Assembly (NCBI RefSeq): GCF_043641665.1
Contig: NC_092184.1
Span: 19,065,608 to 19,129,607, forward strand
Length of the DNA stretch: 64,000 nt
Reading direction: 5' to 3'
From: Enoplosus armatus
Taxonomy: Eukaryota > Chordata > Actinopteri > Centrarchiformes > Enoplosidae
How positions within the stretch are numbered: the first letter of the stretch is position 1; every line of letters begins with the position of its first letter. The notes beneath the pieces were generated by a model. The model was not told where the DNA came from and searched no databases. It saw only the letters and a program-made list of their open reading frames with translations. The position numbers and the translations under genes were made by a program. Shown in pieces: positions 25,900 through 39,700 of this stretch.

Positions 25900-26225
25900 G
25901 AGGGAGATGCAGGCGCAGACATCTGGGAGAGACAACTCACTGTGACTGAATTCAAAAGAAAATAAAAAATAATTCTCTTTCATTTGGTTAATTTTAACGC
26001 TCTCGCAGCTAGTGCCAAACAGAAAATGGCTGCTGTTGATTTGCTAAGCACTGTTAATTACAGTGCATCAGTTTGTGCATAGATTCCCTCAGCAGGGTGT
26101 ATAGGAGAGTGTTTGGAGCCTCATGCCCTCGGGAGAGGCAATAAGCTTCCTAATTAACTCTGTCTTTGTGCTTAATGGAGGCCTTAGCGCTGCTTTTGGG
26201 GAGTCTTTTGGTCCGCGGGTCCATT
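25900..26225. promoter_or_regulatory. candidate regulatory block in intron 1
   Basis: Contains TTTGGTTAATTTTAACGC, GCTAAGCACTGTTAATTACA, TTCCTAATTAACTCTGTC and TGTGCTTAATGGAGGCC, a dense set of TAATTA/TTAAC cores in otherwise unique sequence. Confidence 0.35.
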
Positions 26226-26681
26226 GGGGTGACTGTGGTACTGAGTGATACAAACCACAAACACGCATAGCCTTAGGTAGCTGTATATGTACAGTTTTGG
26301 CCCATTGTCCAGAATGTATCTCTCAACATATTTTTCATCAACCAAAAACAATGAAATTGTGAGAAAGAGTGAAATTTACAAATAGAATAGTACATTTTTC
26401 AATGTTGCTCTCTTTCCAGTATCCAATATCCATTAAAGCAGACATGGCAAAATATGGTAAAATAGTCTTACTACCCAAATCAACATTATTTTTAAAATAG
26501 AAAATGTGCGTGACTGTTGCTTATTGAACACTGGAAAATCGAACACTACAGTGCTGAGAAAGTGCATCAAATACTGCAGGTACTGTATGCCTGAATAAAA
26601 TGCCATACATGCAGTTATATTCACAAATCTCCACATTCATATGCTCACAAATAGGCACGCACATTGTACAAACTGTTTAAG

Positions 26682-26685
<4 letters not shown>

Positions 26686-26722
<37 letters not shown>
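26686..26722. repeat. (CA)n microsatellite, 37 bp
   Basis: Pure CA immediately before a TAATTA-rich block (26755-26880). Confidence 0.95.
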
Positions 26723-26723
<1 letters not shown>

Positions 26724-26754
26724 AGAGTAACAAGAGCAGAGCAGAGCTCTTTAC

Positions 26755-26903
26755 ACAGTCTTAATTAATGAGAGCATTGTCTATGTTTTTTCACCCCTGT
26801 GTTAGTCAACTGCTCCCCGTTCCAAATGGAAAACACTCCATTAAGGGCCGAGTTACCAATTAACATCGCACAACAAACTGAAACTTAGAGCTGGTCCCTC
26901 TGT

Positions 26904-26963
<60 letters not shown>

Positions 26964-27145
26964 CTAATTAATTAGCATTAGTTGTGATTAATAATGAGGG
27001 TCCTTTAATGGTAAATCTGCAGCTCCGATGGCAGGCTGACACAACAAAGGCGTCTGTGTGCGCGGCAGGATTTATCTGGGGAGCTGCTCGGGGATTTTAA
27101 CATGTTTCTCACAGGCCTGACAAATGGCCTATTAATTATCTAATG
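26755..27145. promoter_or_regulatory. TAATTA-rich candidate enhancer split by a CA repeat
   Basis: The left part has TCTTAATTAATGAGAGCATT (26759) and GGAAAACACTCCATTAAGGG. The right part has CACCTAATTAATTAGCATTA (26961), GTTGTGATTAATAATGAGG and GCCTATTAATTATCTAATG. A 52-bp CA microsatellite separates them. Repeated homeodomain-type cores in unique sequence suggest a developmental enhancer. Confidence 0.4.
26907..26958. repeat. (CA)n microsatellite, 52 bp
   Basis: Pure CA lying between two TAATTA-rich blocks (26755-26880 and 26962-27145). Confidence 0.95.
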
Positions 27146-27149
27146 TTGT

Positions 27150-30100
27150 CTGACAACAGCCGCTTGATAAAGATGTATGTTTGGACAGGGTGAGGAGGGG
27201 AAGATACAGTGGAGGAGGTGTGTGCGTGAGTGAGAGGGACGCTTGGGGGGGGGGTGGGGGGTGTTTGCATAAAGGAAGAAAAATAAAGTATGTGAGTGAG
27301 GGGAGACTTGCACAAATTCATACAACTGTAGGCTACTGAGTGACACATGCATACAAACACAGGAGCACACAATTTAGCAAATTCTTCCTTTCTTGATACA
27401 TCGGACAAATTGCTTCTACTTCTGTGGCTGTTTGGGATAATCAATATGAGGGATTAACAAACCACATTTATTTTTAATGAAATGCAAATGAATGAAGTCT
27501 TGATGAACACAGAGATGGATGTGCAACACACACACACACAGTTTACGTCCTAAAACCACAATCAATATCATCAACGAGGAAGCCTCCACATCAACCCAAC
27601 CACTTCATATCATTAACTCTCTTACAACACGGAGCATATGGAGCATATATCCTCCCTCCATCTCTAGCCCTCTCTCTGATTCAATCTCAGTGCTGACTCT
27701 AATTTGCGGAGTTTATCTTCTGCCTGTATGTTGACAGGTGTTCCTAAGTGGGATGCCAGTTGCCAAACGATTTTTATGATTGTTTTAGCCCCGCATTTGG
27801 CCTAATGAGATAGGATCCCAGTCGGACGCTAACTCAAGCCTGTCAAATGTAAAGCAAACAGAATAACAACCCGGCGCTCACATTGTTTCCACAAGCCATA
27901 CATCAGCCGGGGCGTAGAGGGAGGGCCCTCCGAATCACACGCTGACCCTGGGGATAGAGAAGATGAAAGGAAAGAGTGGGAGAAAAGGAGTGTGTGTGGG
28001 GGGGGGGGGTTATGATAGGATACGATGATAGTGCATGAAATCTAGCTGATCAGGGTACTGTAATGCCATAAGAAACAATACTGTGACTTTATTCATTTTG
28101 ACCACTGTTATTATTTAAAATTAGGGGACAGATCAGTAATCCTGAACTCTGTCCGAGTCTGCATGTTTGTGCCTCCCCTTATTCTGTAAGTAAGTTTGTG
28201 CTTTAAGAAGACATTTCTCAATTTCCGCATGGCAGCATTTGCTTATTGTATGCCTTCGTCAGTGATGTATGAGTGTGTATCATCTGCAAATACATACGCT
28301 TCTGGAAGTATTGATTTGGCTGTTTTCTCCTCTGAAGTGACATCTAGAGAGAATGTGTTGACAAAGGTCATTACTCCCATCTTCTCTTCTGTCTTCGCCT
28401 CTGATTCAATCCCAACTCAGCACACACACACCCCACTCCGACATGTCACACATCCTAAGCTTTTGATTTGTTTGTTCTGGTCACCTGCGCCACTCCTTTC
28501 ATCTATCTTCCTGTCGCCCATCCTAATCCCTATATCTTGTTAGACAGCAACAACAGTGATATCTCCCTCCAAAGAAAAAACTGAAGTGCCACTGAAAGGT
28601 GACACAAGAATCTAGACCACAAACATGGCAATCATCAAAAACACATATTGTATGGAAAGCCACATTTATTATTTAATCCAAAAGTAAAACCAAATGTTTA
28701 TCCCAATTATATTATTAAGAATACCATACATGTCAATGCAAACATGCATAGATTCTCTCTCCCCCTCTCTTCTCTCTCCCTCTTTCGCTTTCATGTCATG
28801 GCTAACTGCCATTGGGCCCTAATATAATTATGGCTCACAGTTGTGCACATTTGAGAAATTGATTCCTTTGATGAAATGTGAGCGAGGCAGGTCTGGGCAG
28901 AGCAGAGAGAGACGTATATCCAGAGTGGTTGCTGCCAGCCCCCCCAGCCCTGTGGAAGGCCCCCTGGGTACCAAACCGCCAGCTCGACCCGGCCCAGCCT
29001 GTCCCAGTCGTTAAAAGAAATGATAGCATATGTGCTTTGTTTAAGTTTGATGTCTTCATAATGCATTACACAATTAGATGGATTTGACAATTTCCATTAT
29101 ACTTGATAAAATATTTATGTAGGCCTGAGGATGGTAGTTCTTATCAAAGGGGGGCGGATCTGCAGTGCAGATGGGAGCTCTGGTCTGCAGTGAGAAAGCC
29201 ATCAGTCAGTTCAAGCTGGGCAAAACTGTAGGCAAATACAACCGGACTACTCGAAAATTTGTATTTGTAACATAAAAATTTTTATTTTGTGAGTCATGCA
29301 ACCAAGCTTGAGCACATTCAAGTGTTTGACATGAATAATCAGGCGCACCTGATTGAGATCAGATGCATAAAGCCGTACTGTATATCAGCAAATCAATAAC
29401 CTTGTCCCCACATGTTTGCATTGCTCGCTATACAAACAGTGAACGTTATAGAAAAGAAAAAGCCTGGTGGGCATTGACTGCGTTATGCCGCTGGCTGCCC
29501 TCCCAACACAAAATTTTCCATCGAAGAAAATGTTTGGCTACACAAATATCCGGCTACGGCACATTAGCTTTAGATCCGCCTCAGTTAAAACCTGGACGGC
29601 CAGTGTCAACACATACTGTATGTTGGCATCAAGCAAAAATACATACTGCTGTTTGTTGTTAGCCCTGTAGCTTAATTTGTCCACTCAGAGTTGACTCCAT
29701 AGGATACAGTATCTACCTCATATGACCAATATAACTCATGTGTGTCCAGTGTACTCACAACATATCAAACTGTATTCAACTTTTCTACCATTTGAGTCTC
29801 TCTTTCTTTCCCAACTTTCTGTATCTGCCTTGTACATTAAAAGCTAAGTAAATAAATCAAATCAAGCGACACATTTTAACCGTTCGTGCTCAGAAGTGAG
29901 TCTCCTTCACCCTTCTTTCCTCCTTCTTTCTCCCTTTTCTCACCTGTCTCCCTTCTCTCTCTCCCCCCTTCCCTTCACACCCTTCTACGAACCTCTCACT
30001 GTGCACAGCCAGCCCACATCCATCACAGCCCAGAAATTTAAGGAGCCAAATTGGCCTCATCTGTCTCAATGTTGGATGCAGATGGAGTTTCTTCTGCTAA

Positions 30101-30425
30101 GGGAGGTGCAGTTAGTCACCCCTGCTGCCCCCACCCCTTCAATCTACTGCCTTAAAGCCAAGCCAGCCTGCACCAGTCTCAACACTATAGAGCCACGTTA
30201 CGAGGCCGGCTGCTGGGATAAAGAGGGCACGGCGGTGAAGTGACCACTACACTGACCACACACTCTGCTTCATTCAGTTTTCTCTCAATCACATTTTTCT
30301 TTCTTTTTTTTATTTTCCATCTAGCCTTCATTCTTGCACACTCTATTTCTTTTACTCACTCCCTCACTCTTGCTTACTCACACATACACACACAGCTACA
30401 CAAACACAAGCGGTGGTGGCCATAG
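27150..30425. other. intron 1 segment, no gene
   Basis: Contains G runs, short CA repeats (27525-27540) and CT-rich tracts (28755-28790, 29900-29980). No coding or RNA signal was seen. Confidence 0.5.
27998..28009. repeat. poly-G run, about 12 bp
   Basis: A G run after GTGTGTGT. A similar interrupted G run lies at about 27245-27260. Confidence 0.88.
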
Positions 30426-30429
30426 TGCA

Positions 30430-30730
30430 GCCTGCAGTATAGTCTCAAGCAGCCTGGTCAGGCCTGGCTCGTTAATAAAGGCCCTAAATGAGGCAGCATG
30501 CATAAAACATGAAGCGCCGCGTGCTGCCGTAATGAACTGCTGCTCCATAATTGCATCTCAGAGCCGTAAAATGAAGACAAAATATTTGAAGAGGGATTCT
30601 GTCACCTCTCTGCAGACGCAACACTAATCACAGGCGTTCTGCGGGGCCCTCTGGGTCTCCCCTTGACAGAGAGCAGGGGCTAAACGCCCAGGGCGGCGAC
30701 ATTGGCAACACCCTCCAACTAATGGGACAT
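30430..30730. promoter_or_regulatory. candidate regulatory block in intron 1
   Basis: Unique sequence with TCGTTAATAAAGGCCCTAAA, GGCAGCATGCATAAAACATG, TGCTGCCGTAATGAACTGCT and CCATAATTGCATCTCAGAGC (octamer-like ATGCA cores). No coding signal. Confidence 0.35.
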
Positions 30731-31179
30731 AATTGAATAATTGCTGATTAGAAAATAGGGGGAGAGGTAATAGTATAACAGTGTCCAGTGTGTTATCTGA
30801 AATGATCCCATTGGGAAGGAGAATATGATAATATGGCACTGGGATGGACAACAAAAGAAAAATATCGACTGTACCCAACACCTACTGGGAAATTATTCCA
30901 TTAATTTAGGGGTCAGTTTATGTGCTTGGAATTATTGTTAAGGGATAATAGATGAGATGGTGTGAAAGCTGGAATAGAAAACTCTTGTTTGTTCCTGTTT
31001 TAGGAACCAGGTGGGTGAATATATTAAGACAATTCAGCCAATCTGTTAGTCACAGGAAACTAAACTGAATTGACCAACAAAGCCTTCAAAATATAAAAAA
31101 CTACATATTGATTTATTGAGAAATAATAACACGACAAAACAAACAAACCAAAGGGAAATGTCTAAACACACACAGACAA

Positions 31180-31204
31180 CAGACAGACAGACAGACAGAC
31201 AGAC
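31180..31204. repeat. (GACA)n tetranucleotide microsatellite
   Basis: Six repeats of the AGAC unit, then a short CA stretch. Degenerate GACA-like sequence also occurs at about 22850-22930 and 50280-50330. Confidence 0.93.
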
Positions 31205-31385
31205 ACACACACACAGTGACAAGCTCAGAGACAGGCAGGCCTCCAGATGAGAGATTGGAGTCCCACCCAGGGGTGTCACCCAGACAGTTAGAGAGTTGCT
31301 GTAGTGACAGGGTGGCCGCAGTGACATAATGAAGGTGCTGTGGTTGTCAGAGGGGGTCAGTGGTGATCACACTGCCAAGCTGGGA

Positions 31386-31401
31386 GGGGGGGGGGGGGGG
31401 G
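31386..31401. repeat. poly-G run, 16 bp
   Basis: Sixteen consecutive G following CTGGGA. Confidence 0.9.
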
Positions 31402-32918
31402 TTAGGGACACGAGTAATGAATCCCACCAATGACAAATGGCCCTCAACTCGGGGCTGAGGCATCTGACAAACTCAAACTCATCACTTGGACACCTTAAAC
31501 ACACACAGCAACAACAGACACTACTAGTAACACACACACACAGATGCTCTGTGAAGCGACAGAGAAACATACACATTCTGTCAACATATGGAATCTCTGC
31601 ATGTGACAATTTATACATCTACAGCGTATAATCAGGGCGCTACTAAACCTGCATAGCTCTTCCATCTCCTTTAACAAGCTTCTTTTTGTGGAGGAACCTC
31701 TAGACCTTTCGGCTCCCATTTCTCTGCTCAGCTTCATTTAATGAATCTTTTCTCTCACCTCTGCCTGCCACTTGAAACTGTTGAAAAAGAGCCCTTAATT
31801 TTGCTGTTGTGGCACTGCAGTGGCAGGTCAGAGGTTATCAATACGGGCATTGTTTACCACACACAATGGGCTACCAGAATTCAGAAAAATCCCCTCTTGC
31901 ACTATTCGGAAGCTTGAGCATATACAGACTGAAAAGAAAGAAAAAGAAAAAAAAAAGAAAGTCTGATACAGATTCAACACAGCAGGCCTGATACTCCTTT
32001 TAAAAGCTGAATTCAATCAGAAATGAGGTCTGTGTATGGTAAAGAAAGAAAAACTAACTATTGGAAAGCAGGAATATTTTTAATGTGACAAGCTGACCAC
32101 CTACTACCAACCTGACATCCTCCATTTAATATTTCTGGATATGAATAGACTTTGTCTGAGGGTTGCTTTTCCACTCTCAGGGTCTGCTTGCCTCGAGCAC
32201 TACCACAGCGGCAGGCCAATTCCACCTTAACTTTGTTATAGAACTTGTTACATACAATAATGTCCACGGCCACGGAGACTTTCCAAACCACAGTGCGACA
32301 TGTGGAATAGACCCGGGCATGGAAAGGTCCTGGAGAGGATGTTTGTTTAATGATTGTTGGAAGGCTAACATTCAGCCCTGCGCCCCAAGCAACAAAATCC
32401 CCCTCGGAGCACTGAAGCTGTTTATGTTATTTGTTATGGATGTCAATTTCCCTCTATTTAGGAGGTGATTTAACTGAGCAATACAGTAGGATTGTGCTCT
32501 TGTATGGGGATTGTTGTCTCCCTGTGTAAAACACTACACAACTCTGCATGGGAGTCTGGACATAAACAGTGTGGGTCATTGTCAAGACTGAGAGGGGCAT
32601 TCAGCTTGACTGCAGAAAAACCTGCCACTGCAAAGTCCTATGTTAACATTTGAAAGTTTAGACCCGGTAACCTTTCTTATTATTTGTAATAGTGACATTT
32701 TCTTTACATTAATGTCTTTGATATATGTGATAAGATATGAAATTTATGTCCTGGAATTGCTAAAAGATCAAAAGTATTGTATGTAGACTGGTCACTTCAT
32801 GTATTAACCATTTTCTTATACTTTGTGCTGTTCACATTCATATTTACAAAAGGACACACTTGAAAACCAACATGCCATTTTATTCTTACCTGCATTTTAT
32901 GCCTATAAGAGAGCAGGA

Positions 32919-32944
32919 GTGTGTGTGTGTGTGTGTGTGTGTGT
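32919..32944. repeat. (GT)n microsatellite, 26 bp
   Basis: Pure GT about 150 bp from the large CG/CA tract. Confidence 0.95.
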
Positions 32945-33092
32945 GGAGGAGGGTAGGCAGGGAACATAAATGGAGAGTGACAGCTGCCAAATGACAGCGA
33001 GATTGAGGTGGGAATGCAGAAGGACAATGAGGGAAGGAGAGGAACATGACAGTAACAGCAACTCAGATTAGACTGAGATCTCACACACACAA

Positions 33093-33277
<185 letters not shown>

Positions 33278-34139
33278 TCCTACTCCGTGCTCAGGGGGGT
33301 TGATGGGAAATGCGGCCCCGTAACGAGCGCTCAGTGTGTCATTCAGACAGATGAGAAGGATCACAGAAATCCTCTGTTTCTTCTTCCTAATTCAAACAAA
33401 CAGGGACTCTAAGCAGAGCCACATGGCCTCCCTTAATGACTGACATTTTGTTTAAGAACCATCCATAATGACCTGGTTTGAATTTAAATACTTGGTGTTT
33501 ATTTCACAATGAGCTGCCAATATTCACCAATGAAAAATTCCAAAGTGCTTGAGTGACTTGAGACTGTTGACTTCATGCTTTTTCTCTCTCTTTGGTTTTC
33601 CTGTTTTGTGCATATTTGGAGTGGCATGACTGTGGAATTAATGACAGATTGCCTGAACATGTACATGTTAAGCATAAAGTAAAACAGATTATCAGGAGAT
33701 CTCTTACACTAATGCATTTGATATGGCCTTATTTCTACAATTGGGTTTTAATCCTTGGTATGTTGGACTTACATTTCACCAAAATATGGCTCTTATGCTT
33801 CTCAGACTGCATTTCTTTATATTTAACAGCTCCACTAACACAGCAAATTTAATTCACTAAAGCCTGTTATCTCTTTACTAATGAAAGTCTAACCTCTTAT
33901 TAGGTTTCTAGAAATGCGGACTTCATTTCAGAATAATTATGTATGAAAATGCAGAAAGTTTCAACACAATGAATAACATCAAATCTTAAAGAGGCGATAG
34001 GCGCATGGCTTAGTGCAATGCAGGTACTTCTATACCAACACTGTAGTAATAGAAAAACATTTAAAAAAGAACTATATTGACTAGGGAAATAAAGCAATTA
34101 CAAATCACAACAGCACAAAGATTAAACTTCTTTTGAACC

Positions 34140-35170
34140 ACTTGATACATTGACAATCCAGTAAAAAGGGCCAGAATGGAAAGCAGCCCCCAAAGACATT
34201 AAAATGTTGCAGCCAATTAATAATCGCCTCATTGTAACCTGCTGCATGCACTCGTGCAGCCAAAAATCAATCAAGGTCTACTTTTTTTTTCATATTGATG
34301 AACTGCGTTGAGTGAAAGAATGAAGAACTCTAAACTAACAATGCCATAGCCATGTACATAGATGGAAATCAATTGTAATTAAAACTGAACAAGTGTTCCG
34401 CTTTATACACTCAAAGAGTGCATTGGTCATTAAATACGTTTTCATCAGTTATCAGTTAAAGGTTTTAAAGGAAGTCCATGGCTTCTGCCTCCTTTGGGAT
34501 AGCGCTCAATGCTTCCACACTTGCGTTGCAAATTTACCCGTGCTTGCTTTGCAATCAAAAGGCAGCTAAATTAAGTATCAAACAATTTAATGTTATGTGT
34601 CACTCTCCAAAACGATCTGTATTAGAAGCACTTAATTAAACTTTCAAATTCAAATGTACTAATCAGTTTGCGGCAGAGTGGGCGCTTGTTTTTCCCACAT
34701 GAAACGCCACGGCTGGCCAGCCCGGCCCATTGCCTGCTCATTAACATGAAGGTGTGATTTGCATTTCCTGATGGACTGTTCCAGTTTTTAATATCCCTCT
34801 TTCTGCTCTTACATCAATCATGGAAGAGGGAGGCCACCATAGGCCACTATTAACCCTCCAAATCTGCCACAAAACAAATATTACAAGAGTTCACTAATTT
34901 GGAGATCAAAAAGCCACTTGTCCATTATATAATTGAAATGAAGGTGGAGTGTTGCACTTCTGAAGAGCTCTATAATTACCAGCTGTTAATTGCACACTTG
35001 TGGTGTCTCACTTTTAATTAAAAAGAGCGGCTCGTTGCTGGACGATAAGCAACGGTGGAGAGGCAGCGGTTTAATCAACAAAGCGAGAGGAATTTGTTTC
35101 TGCTGTGGCCAGCAGCGGGCTGGAGAAATCTTCAAATAACCCAGGGAGATTAAAACGTGTCCATTAGGAC
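34140..35170. promoter_or_regulatory. candidate regulatory cluster in mid intron 1
   Basis: About 1 kb of complex sequence lacking microsatellites. Landmarks are CAGCCAATTAATAATCGCC (34191), CAAAAATCAATCAAGG (34261), AGAAGCACTTAATTAAACTT (34624), GCATTTCCTGATGGACTGTT, CACTTTTAATTAAAAAGAGC (35010) and GCGGTTTAATCAACAAAGCG. The density of TAATTA, TGATT and ATCAATCA (PBX/HOX-like) cores is the highest in the window. Confidence 0.4.
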
Positions 35171-35324
35171 CAGTCAGGTTTTATTTGGGGTGGCAGGAGC
35201 GAGGTGCATTTGAAGTCGTCCCGCTGCAGAGTCCTCGGCGAAGCGCAGCTGGGGGTGTGGGTCTAATCAGCCCACTGCTGGCCCTGAGCGCTCAAGTGGA
35301 GGAATTGGACCCCGCTGGTGGTGA

Positions 35325-35402
35325 GAGAAGGAAGGGAGGAAAGGAGGGAGAGAAGGATGGAGGGAGGGAGGGTGCAAAGGAGGGAGTAGGGAAGGAAAAG
35401 CA
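35325..35402. repeat. polypurine tract
   Basis: Nearly pure A/G on the plus strand (GAAGGAAGGGAGGAAAGGAG and onward) with two or three interruptions. Mirror-like segments could form a triplex. Confidence 0.85.
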
Positions 35403-36679
35403 ACCCCATCACTCTCCCTTTCCTCCTCTCTTACTTTCTCCTTTCCTGCCGGAGCCTGTAACTTGACTTTGTTTGTGACTGGTGTGACGATGAGCCAAAA
35501 AAGTCTTTAAACTGTATGTTCTTGCTTCTCGAATCGGCTGTTTGCTTCGCACATTAGTCACTGAGAGACAGCCTGGAAATCTGTACAAGCATGAGATATC
35601 TCTCCAGGATGTGTCAGCGCCCTTAGACAATACACAAACAACCTCAGGTCCCTTTTGGACATACCGGAGAAAGCCCTTCCACCTATTTCATGACCTATTG
35701 AACCATGGCAGCACAGTATAAACCAAGAAGAAGAAAAAACAACTTCTGTACTTGATAGTCCCAACATGTGGCTATAACTCACACAGTGTTTATATGAAAG
35801 AGACAGTTACCTTGGTCAGCAACTCTGGGCCGCTGCCAGGCCAACAAAGGCTCTCGGTGCACCAGTCGCATACAGTACACGACTACCAGAGTGTGATAAC
35901 CTCATCCACCCTTTCTCTGACCCCTCCGCTCCCTCGCTGATAAAACTGTCTGCCAGGAAGTGTCCTTCACTACGCTTCCTCCCTCTCATGCTCAATCAAC
36001 ACCTGTCACCACGGTAATCAGTGCCGCGATGTGAACGCACTGCCTCAAGAGGCTGCGGCGCTCTCTGCACATCCAAACTCACAGAAATCCCTGATACTTC
36101 TTATTATTTCTAGGATAAAAAATTTAATAATCTATACATAAAATTCCACCCAGGTTTGGATTATATGTATAAAATGTAGATCCAAGAAGTAATAACAGAA
36201 TCACTAGGGGCTTCCCAGACCCCCTGAGTGTCGCAACTCTTTCAGATAAAGGGCTCTGGGTTTATCTAAGGAAACAGTCGCTGGGGCGAGGATGGTCTGG
36301 CCTCACTGACAGATTAGTCCAGCCCAGGCCCACTTCCTGCCTGCTGAGGACACTAATTAGAAGGAAGGACTGACACCACAATAAGAGCTGACAGTTGAGT
36401 GCACTTAGTACAGCTTCACACAATCCACCGCTGTATTAGTACAGCAGCCGCGTCAAGCCATAAATTTCATCACATTAGCTGGTGCTTATCTGATGTGACA
36501 AAGTTAACCTGGACGTTGTTCAGACAGAAAAGTACAAGGGCAGTTCTGAGAAAACTGTGAGGGTGCTGATATATCGGTGGAAGCATGCGAAGTGTTTTAT
36601 TTGAAATTTTATCAACCTCACCCCGCCACCCTCTCTCTCTCTCTCTGGCCCCCACCTGCACTCCACCCCCCCTTCTCAA

Positions 36680-36712
36680 AACACACACACGCACACACAC
36701 ACACACACACAC
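36680..36712. repeat. (AC)n microsatellite with one G interruption, 33 bp
   Basis: ACACACACACGCACAC pattern continuing to 36712. Confidence 0.95.
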
Positions 36713-39700
36713 CGAAGGAGACAAAAGTCATTGTGAGCCTGGCCAGTTCCCAGTGTTAATGACATCCTGTTTACAAACAGGTTGAACAGTGTCGCAGGGG
36801 TCATGGTCACTCACACCCTCACACTCTGTCTGTCTGAGTCTTGTATCTTATCCCTCTATTCAAATGACCTTTGACTTAATGAAGCATTCAACGCGGCTAC
36901 TGAAAAAGGATGTAGCTCACTTGGCAACATTCTGCTGCAACAACTGGAACCAGAAGCATGTACGTGCATGAAACACAGTGGAAGAAAACCTTTGGAGGCA
37001 CACCTCAACTAACCCTGCCACATACACACACACATCGCTATTATTCTAATCCCAAAAGCACCCAATGAAGGAAAAATGTGCTATTACCCAAAGGGCAAAT
37101 TTACAGTATAGTTACACGTACGTTCATGTAATGGGCTGAGCTGTTTTACAACACCAGCATGAGCTGAGCTATTGTTTTATTTTGAGAGGTGCTGGCTGTT
37201 ATTAGATTGTTTTTACACTAGCTGGGAGAATTTTATTCCAGAGGAGCTCTGTGTGGTGTGGAGAGTGTTTGACTGAGTCAGACAGAGAGAGAGGGAAGAC
37301 AGACACAGAGAGATGTGTGTATGCACATGTGTGGCACTCTTATGCTTGTGTAACGGTATTGGGAGTGTGTTGTTGTGGCTGCTGAGCTTCTGTTGGTGTT
37401 TATTCATCAGGAGGCTAATGTCTCCCCCACTGAGGGCCAGCAGGGGTCCTCATGTACAGGTGGTTGCTCTGCACGCTAACCCAAAGCTACGGCGTTGATG
37501 TTTGCACTACTAAATATACATCAGTACCCTTAAAATGTGACAGCAACTTTTCAAATCAATTCATCAGGACACATAGACAGACATTTTCTGTATAATGACC
37601 TCATATAATGGAGCAATATTACATTTGTGTCTCTTTTTACACTCTACATGCTTACTGTATAAACAAGCAAAAGTTATATTGAGTTTGTATACTGGTGCCC
37701 TCTTGTATACACACATGCATACGTTTCTGCATGCATTTCTCCGTCTCTGCATCCGCGTGTGAGGTGAAACATGCTGAATGTGAAAGTGGAAAAGCGGGCA
37801 TTTTCTGGGGCTCTCTGAGGCCGTGCCAGCGGGCGGAGCAGTACGTCAGCGCAGGTCGAGCGCCACAATGTGCCTGTCAGTCCATGCAACGTCCCACAGG
37901 AGAAGGGCAAGAGGCAGCCCCCACCAACCTTGCCCATCCATCATCGTGACACCACAAGCTGCAGTCATGGGAAACCCACCACTGGCCAGTTGCTCTGGAC
38001 CAGAGCTGGGAGGAGAAGGGGGAGACGGGACTCGCCATCCATTAAAAACACATTGTTTTGTTTATTATAACTAGTTAATGAGGTTGAAGTGAAGCCTTGC
38101 TTTGTTTTTCAAACACTTCCAGAGGGGATTTGGAGGCAGACGGCCCCGTTGCTGGGTTTGGGCAAAGCAACTCATAAGGGCCTGGGTGTTTTATAATGGA
38201 TGTCTATAGATTTTATGAGAGTAGAGTTGGCCATGTTAGGAGTGAGATCCTTGGTTCTTGTAAAATGAATCGTTTTTAGGGCTTTTCTCCATATGCTGAG
38301 CTCAGACTCTGAAAACCTTTTCCTTCAGCTTGAAATCCCTTCTTCCTTTTCTCCAAACCACTCCACTGCATTTTCGGCCGGCCATCACTTCATGAATCCA
38401 GCACAAGTTTTGTTTTTGACCCTACAGAAAACATCAACAAAATTGTTTAACAGTAGTGACAGCGACTGTGCACCCCTGTGTCAATCTTTTGAACCAACCA
38501 AGAGGAAGGATAAATCTAAATATATGTTTTATAAATGCATCTTGTGGGACCTGGCATTCTGATCCATGGACGATGTATTTTTACAAAGCATGAAAAAAAA
38601 GGAAAGAAAGAAGACTCTTTCTCTCAAAGTTGGGAATGAAAAGTAGCGTGCGTTAGCAGCATCAGCGGTTTGTGGAGCCAGAGGCCCCCCTGTCTCCCTG
38701 TCTGGTGGAGATATGAGAGAGGGCCCACTCCCTGTCCGGCCGCAGCAGGGGCTTGGGCGGCCCGTTGACATGCCTACTTTAATTGTTAGTATTAAATCAC
38801 TTGCACTTTAACTCAAGATGCTATCTGCCAGGCGTTAAGATCTTTTACAGTAGCGAGTGTGCGCTGCTTAAATGCGAAACACCCTGGAGTGACACGCAGA
38901 CATTCACTGTTTGCTTCACCCACACAGACAGCGAGGTGTGCGCATGTACGCAGGCATGCAGTCAGATTAAACAAATGCACATACACACAGACATAATGGA
39001 GTCCTGTATTGGACTGATTGTCGGTGGAGTGGACAGACAGGCAATCGGACTCCACCCCGGCCTGACTGCAGGCCACCCGTCAGTAACCAAGCACACCGCA
39101 CTACCAGCTACACCACCAGCTGTTTGCTTTAGGAAGGCGGCTCAAAGCCAATTAAAATACACTTAGTGCCGTGTCCGACTTGTGTTTGGAAAGATAATAT
39201 ATGTCCAGGAGTCCAGTCAACACGGTGTGAGCAAGCAGGCGAGAGGGAAGCACTCTGCATCATTGTCTCAGAATGCAGCGCGTCATTATCGCACAGACAA
39301 GATACTTATCTTTGACTCTTTGCTAAAGCAGAAAAACAGGCCCGCACTTCATTTCAATTTTGTCCTCCAGAAACAATATTATCATCTTAGATTTCATGGT
39401 TCAGCAGATGTTTATGCTGCTTTAAAAATATCTGCCTGTGCATTAAGCGATGTATAGATATCACTTTTAACTGTCAAAACCGGACCATTGGCGCACCATA
39501 GATGTTATTATGTTAAAATCTGTTAAGAGGCTGAAAGTGTCACTGAAAACATTAATCATCAGAAATTAGTAGCCTAATACACAAATGTGAAACACATGGA
39601 CTTACCATTAAAAGTGAAAATACATACAGAGACGTACAATATGCAGGGAGTGAGAGAGTAACACACACGCACACACACAGATGCAGAGGGTGCTGATATG

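Noticed and set aside
31180..31204. Short regular GACA array considered as a CRISPR-like repeat
   Set aside because: Tandem units of 4 bp without spacers; a simple microsatellite in a vertebrate genome.
35185..35466. 93-codon frame with Gly/Lys/Glu-rich tail
   Set aside because: Product of the polypurine tract.
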